Shown here: in pieces, positions 19,195 to 19,899 of the stretch
How positions within the stretch are numbered: the first letter of the stretch is position 1
How the letters are laid out: every line of letters begins with the position of its first letter
Assembly: GCA_943356455.1 (NCBI GenBank)
Contig: CALRFB010000009.1
Coordinates: 1 to 19,899, forward strand
Origin: Candidatus Nomurabacteria bacterium
GTDB taxonomy: Bacteria; Patescibacteriota; Minisyncoccia; Phycocordibacterales; UBA9973
Length of the DNA: 19,899 nt
Direction of reading: 5' to 3'
Position numbers and translations under genes: made by a program
The notes under the pieces: model-generated
The model's database searches: none
Told to the model about the DNA's origin: nothing
What the model saw: the letters and a program-made list of their open reading frames with translations, nothing else

Positions 19195-19899
19195 TTATGC
19201 AACACTACCGCCAAATGGAATAGCAAAGCGATCGAAGAAACCAGTTTTACGCTTACCAAGAGCGTGCGTGGTGCTGCCAAGGTGCACAGTGTGCTTGCCG
19301 AAAAATGCATCAATACTGTCGATAGCGTTGTGAACTTTTTCCAGACGATCGGTGCTTTTGCTTACACCAAACAGATCGTTTTGTAGAGGCGCAGTAGAGA
19401 GATCGTATACAGTAAAACCGGTTGCGCGATAGTCTTCATTTGGTTTGAACATTTCCGAAAAACGTTGCTTGGCTATGGCAATGAATGCTTCAGGGCTATT
19501 GGTCGCAAACGGTACAACGCATTCTATCGAATGATATTTAAAATCTTGGCGTTTAACGAACATGACAGCTCGTTTGCCTCGCAAACCTTCTCGACGCATT
19601 TTTGCACAAGCATTTTCAATATTTTTTGAAAGTTCAGCAAAAACATATATCGGGCTTCGAGATGGTGGTGTAAATGTACCTGTTTTGGAAACCGATTTCT
19701 GGGCATCGGCTTCTTCGGGGGCGTGAACTCGCAATACTGAATCTCCGCGAAGTTCATGCCACAATTCAACAAAAGGCTTGGTCAATGTGACATCGATCCA
19801 TTTCTCTGAAAGCTCGGTAAACTGAAGCGCATTGACGATGCCAGCATTTTTCAAAAAAGCCGAAGTGCGGCGACCAATACCCCAGACATCGGAAATAGC
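19195..19899 (-). CDS. UmuC-like Y-family DNA polymerase, C-terminal part (cut by window end)
   Basis: The open frame runs off the right end, and 235 codons including the stop are visible. It begins AISDVWGIGRRTSAFLKNAG, the helix-hairpin-helix thumb motif of Y-family polymerases; the VWGIGRR form and the later LWHELRGDSVL are closer to UmuC than to DinB. The rest is the little-finger domain (KRAVMFVKRQDFKYHSIECVV, then a final LFG..KSTDRLEKVHNAIDSID..FFGKHTV). It ends near TGFFDRFAIPFGG. The palm and fingers with the catalytic acidic residues lie outside the window. The family performs translesion synthesis past damaged bases. No LexA-type site can be assessed because the promoter is not included. 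Confidence 0.85.
   Translation of the reverse strand, partial: AISDVWGIGRRTSAFLKNAGIVNALQFTELSEKWIDVTLTKPFVELWHELRGDSVLRVHAPEEADAQKSVSKTGTFTPPSRSPIYVFAELSKNIENACAKMRREGLRGKRAVMFVKRQDFKYHSIECVVPFATNSPEAFIAIAKQRFSEMFKPNEDYRATGFTVYDLSTAPLQNDLFGVSKSTDRLEKVHNAIDSIDAFFGKHTVHLGSTTHALGKRKTGFFDRFAIPFGGSVA

Overview
The window looks like chromosomal DNA from a small-genome bacterium, most likely Candidatus Patescibacteria (CPR, Parcubacteria-like). The reasons are compact packing of short genes, many small membrane proteins and orphans, an N-terminal winged-helix plus Cas2-fold (PaaX-like) regulator of a type common in CPR genomes, and almost no recognisable Shine-Dalgarno sites. This placement is inference from gene content; no 16S rRNA or ribosomal protein is present to prove it.

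Layout. 1-620: a tRNA-Val(GAC) gene with a duplicated tRNA 5' fragment in its leader, and a divergent orphan gene. 653-4042 (minus strand): a tight operon yqeY - yvlD-like - dedA-like - MYG1-like - obg, with an internal promoter before the MYG1-like gene. 4098-5330 (plus): a DnaQ-like exonuclease carrying a C-terminal DUF3820-like domain, then a two-gene cassette of small membrane proteins with a consensus promoter and a perfect palindromic terminator. 5422-7703 (minus): dnaK and a DUF3467-like gene. 7789-8373 (plus): the PaaX/Cas2-fold regulator. 8414-14863 (minus): two orphans (one STAS-like), a small gene coupled to grpE, grpE, a sugar-phosphate nucleotidyltransferase, a Nudix hydrolase, a membrane-anchored sorbosone-dehydrogenase-like beta-propeller, an HI0933-family flavoprotein and a membrane-anchored surface protein. 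14899-17380 (minus): an AT-rich three-gene restriction-modification island (Dam-class methylase, PD-(D/E)xK endonuclease, second N-methylase). 17422-18415: a conserved unknown gene and a short TspO. 18503-19141 (plus): an orphan membrane protein. 19195-19899 (minus, cut by the window end): a UmuC-like Y-family DNA polymerase.

The most striking signal is regulatory. At the head of at least ten transcription units a -10 hexamer (TATAAT or close) lies exactly six bases before the ATG, which would put +1 on the A of the start codon: leaderless mRNA. Many of these -10 boxes are extended (TGn, often GTGCTATAAT) with weak or no -35. Genes inside operons lack the motif and follow the previous stop codon by only a few bases. 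The pattern also settles several start codons, because upstream in-frame starts would fall inside or before the promoter. I saw no CRISPR array, IS element, prophage or rRNA. The main candidates for something new are the leaderless promoter architecture, the restriction-modification island and the decoy tRNA leader.
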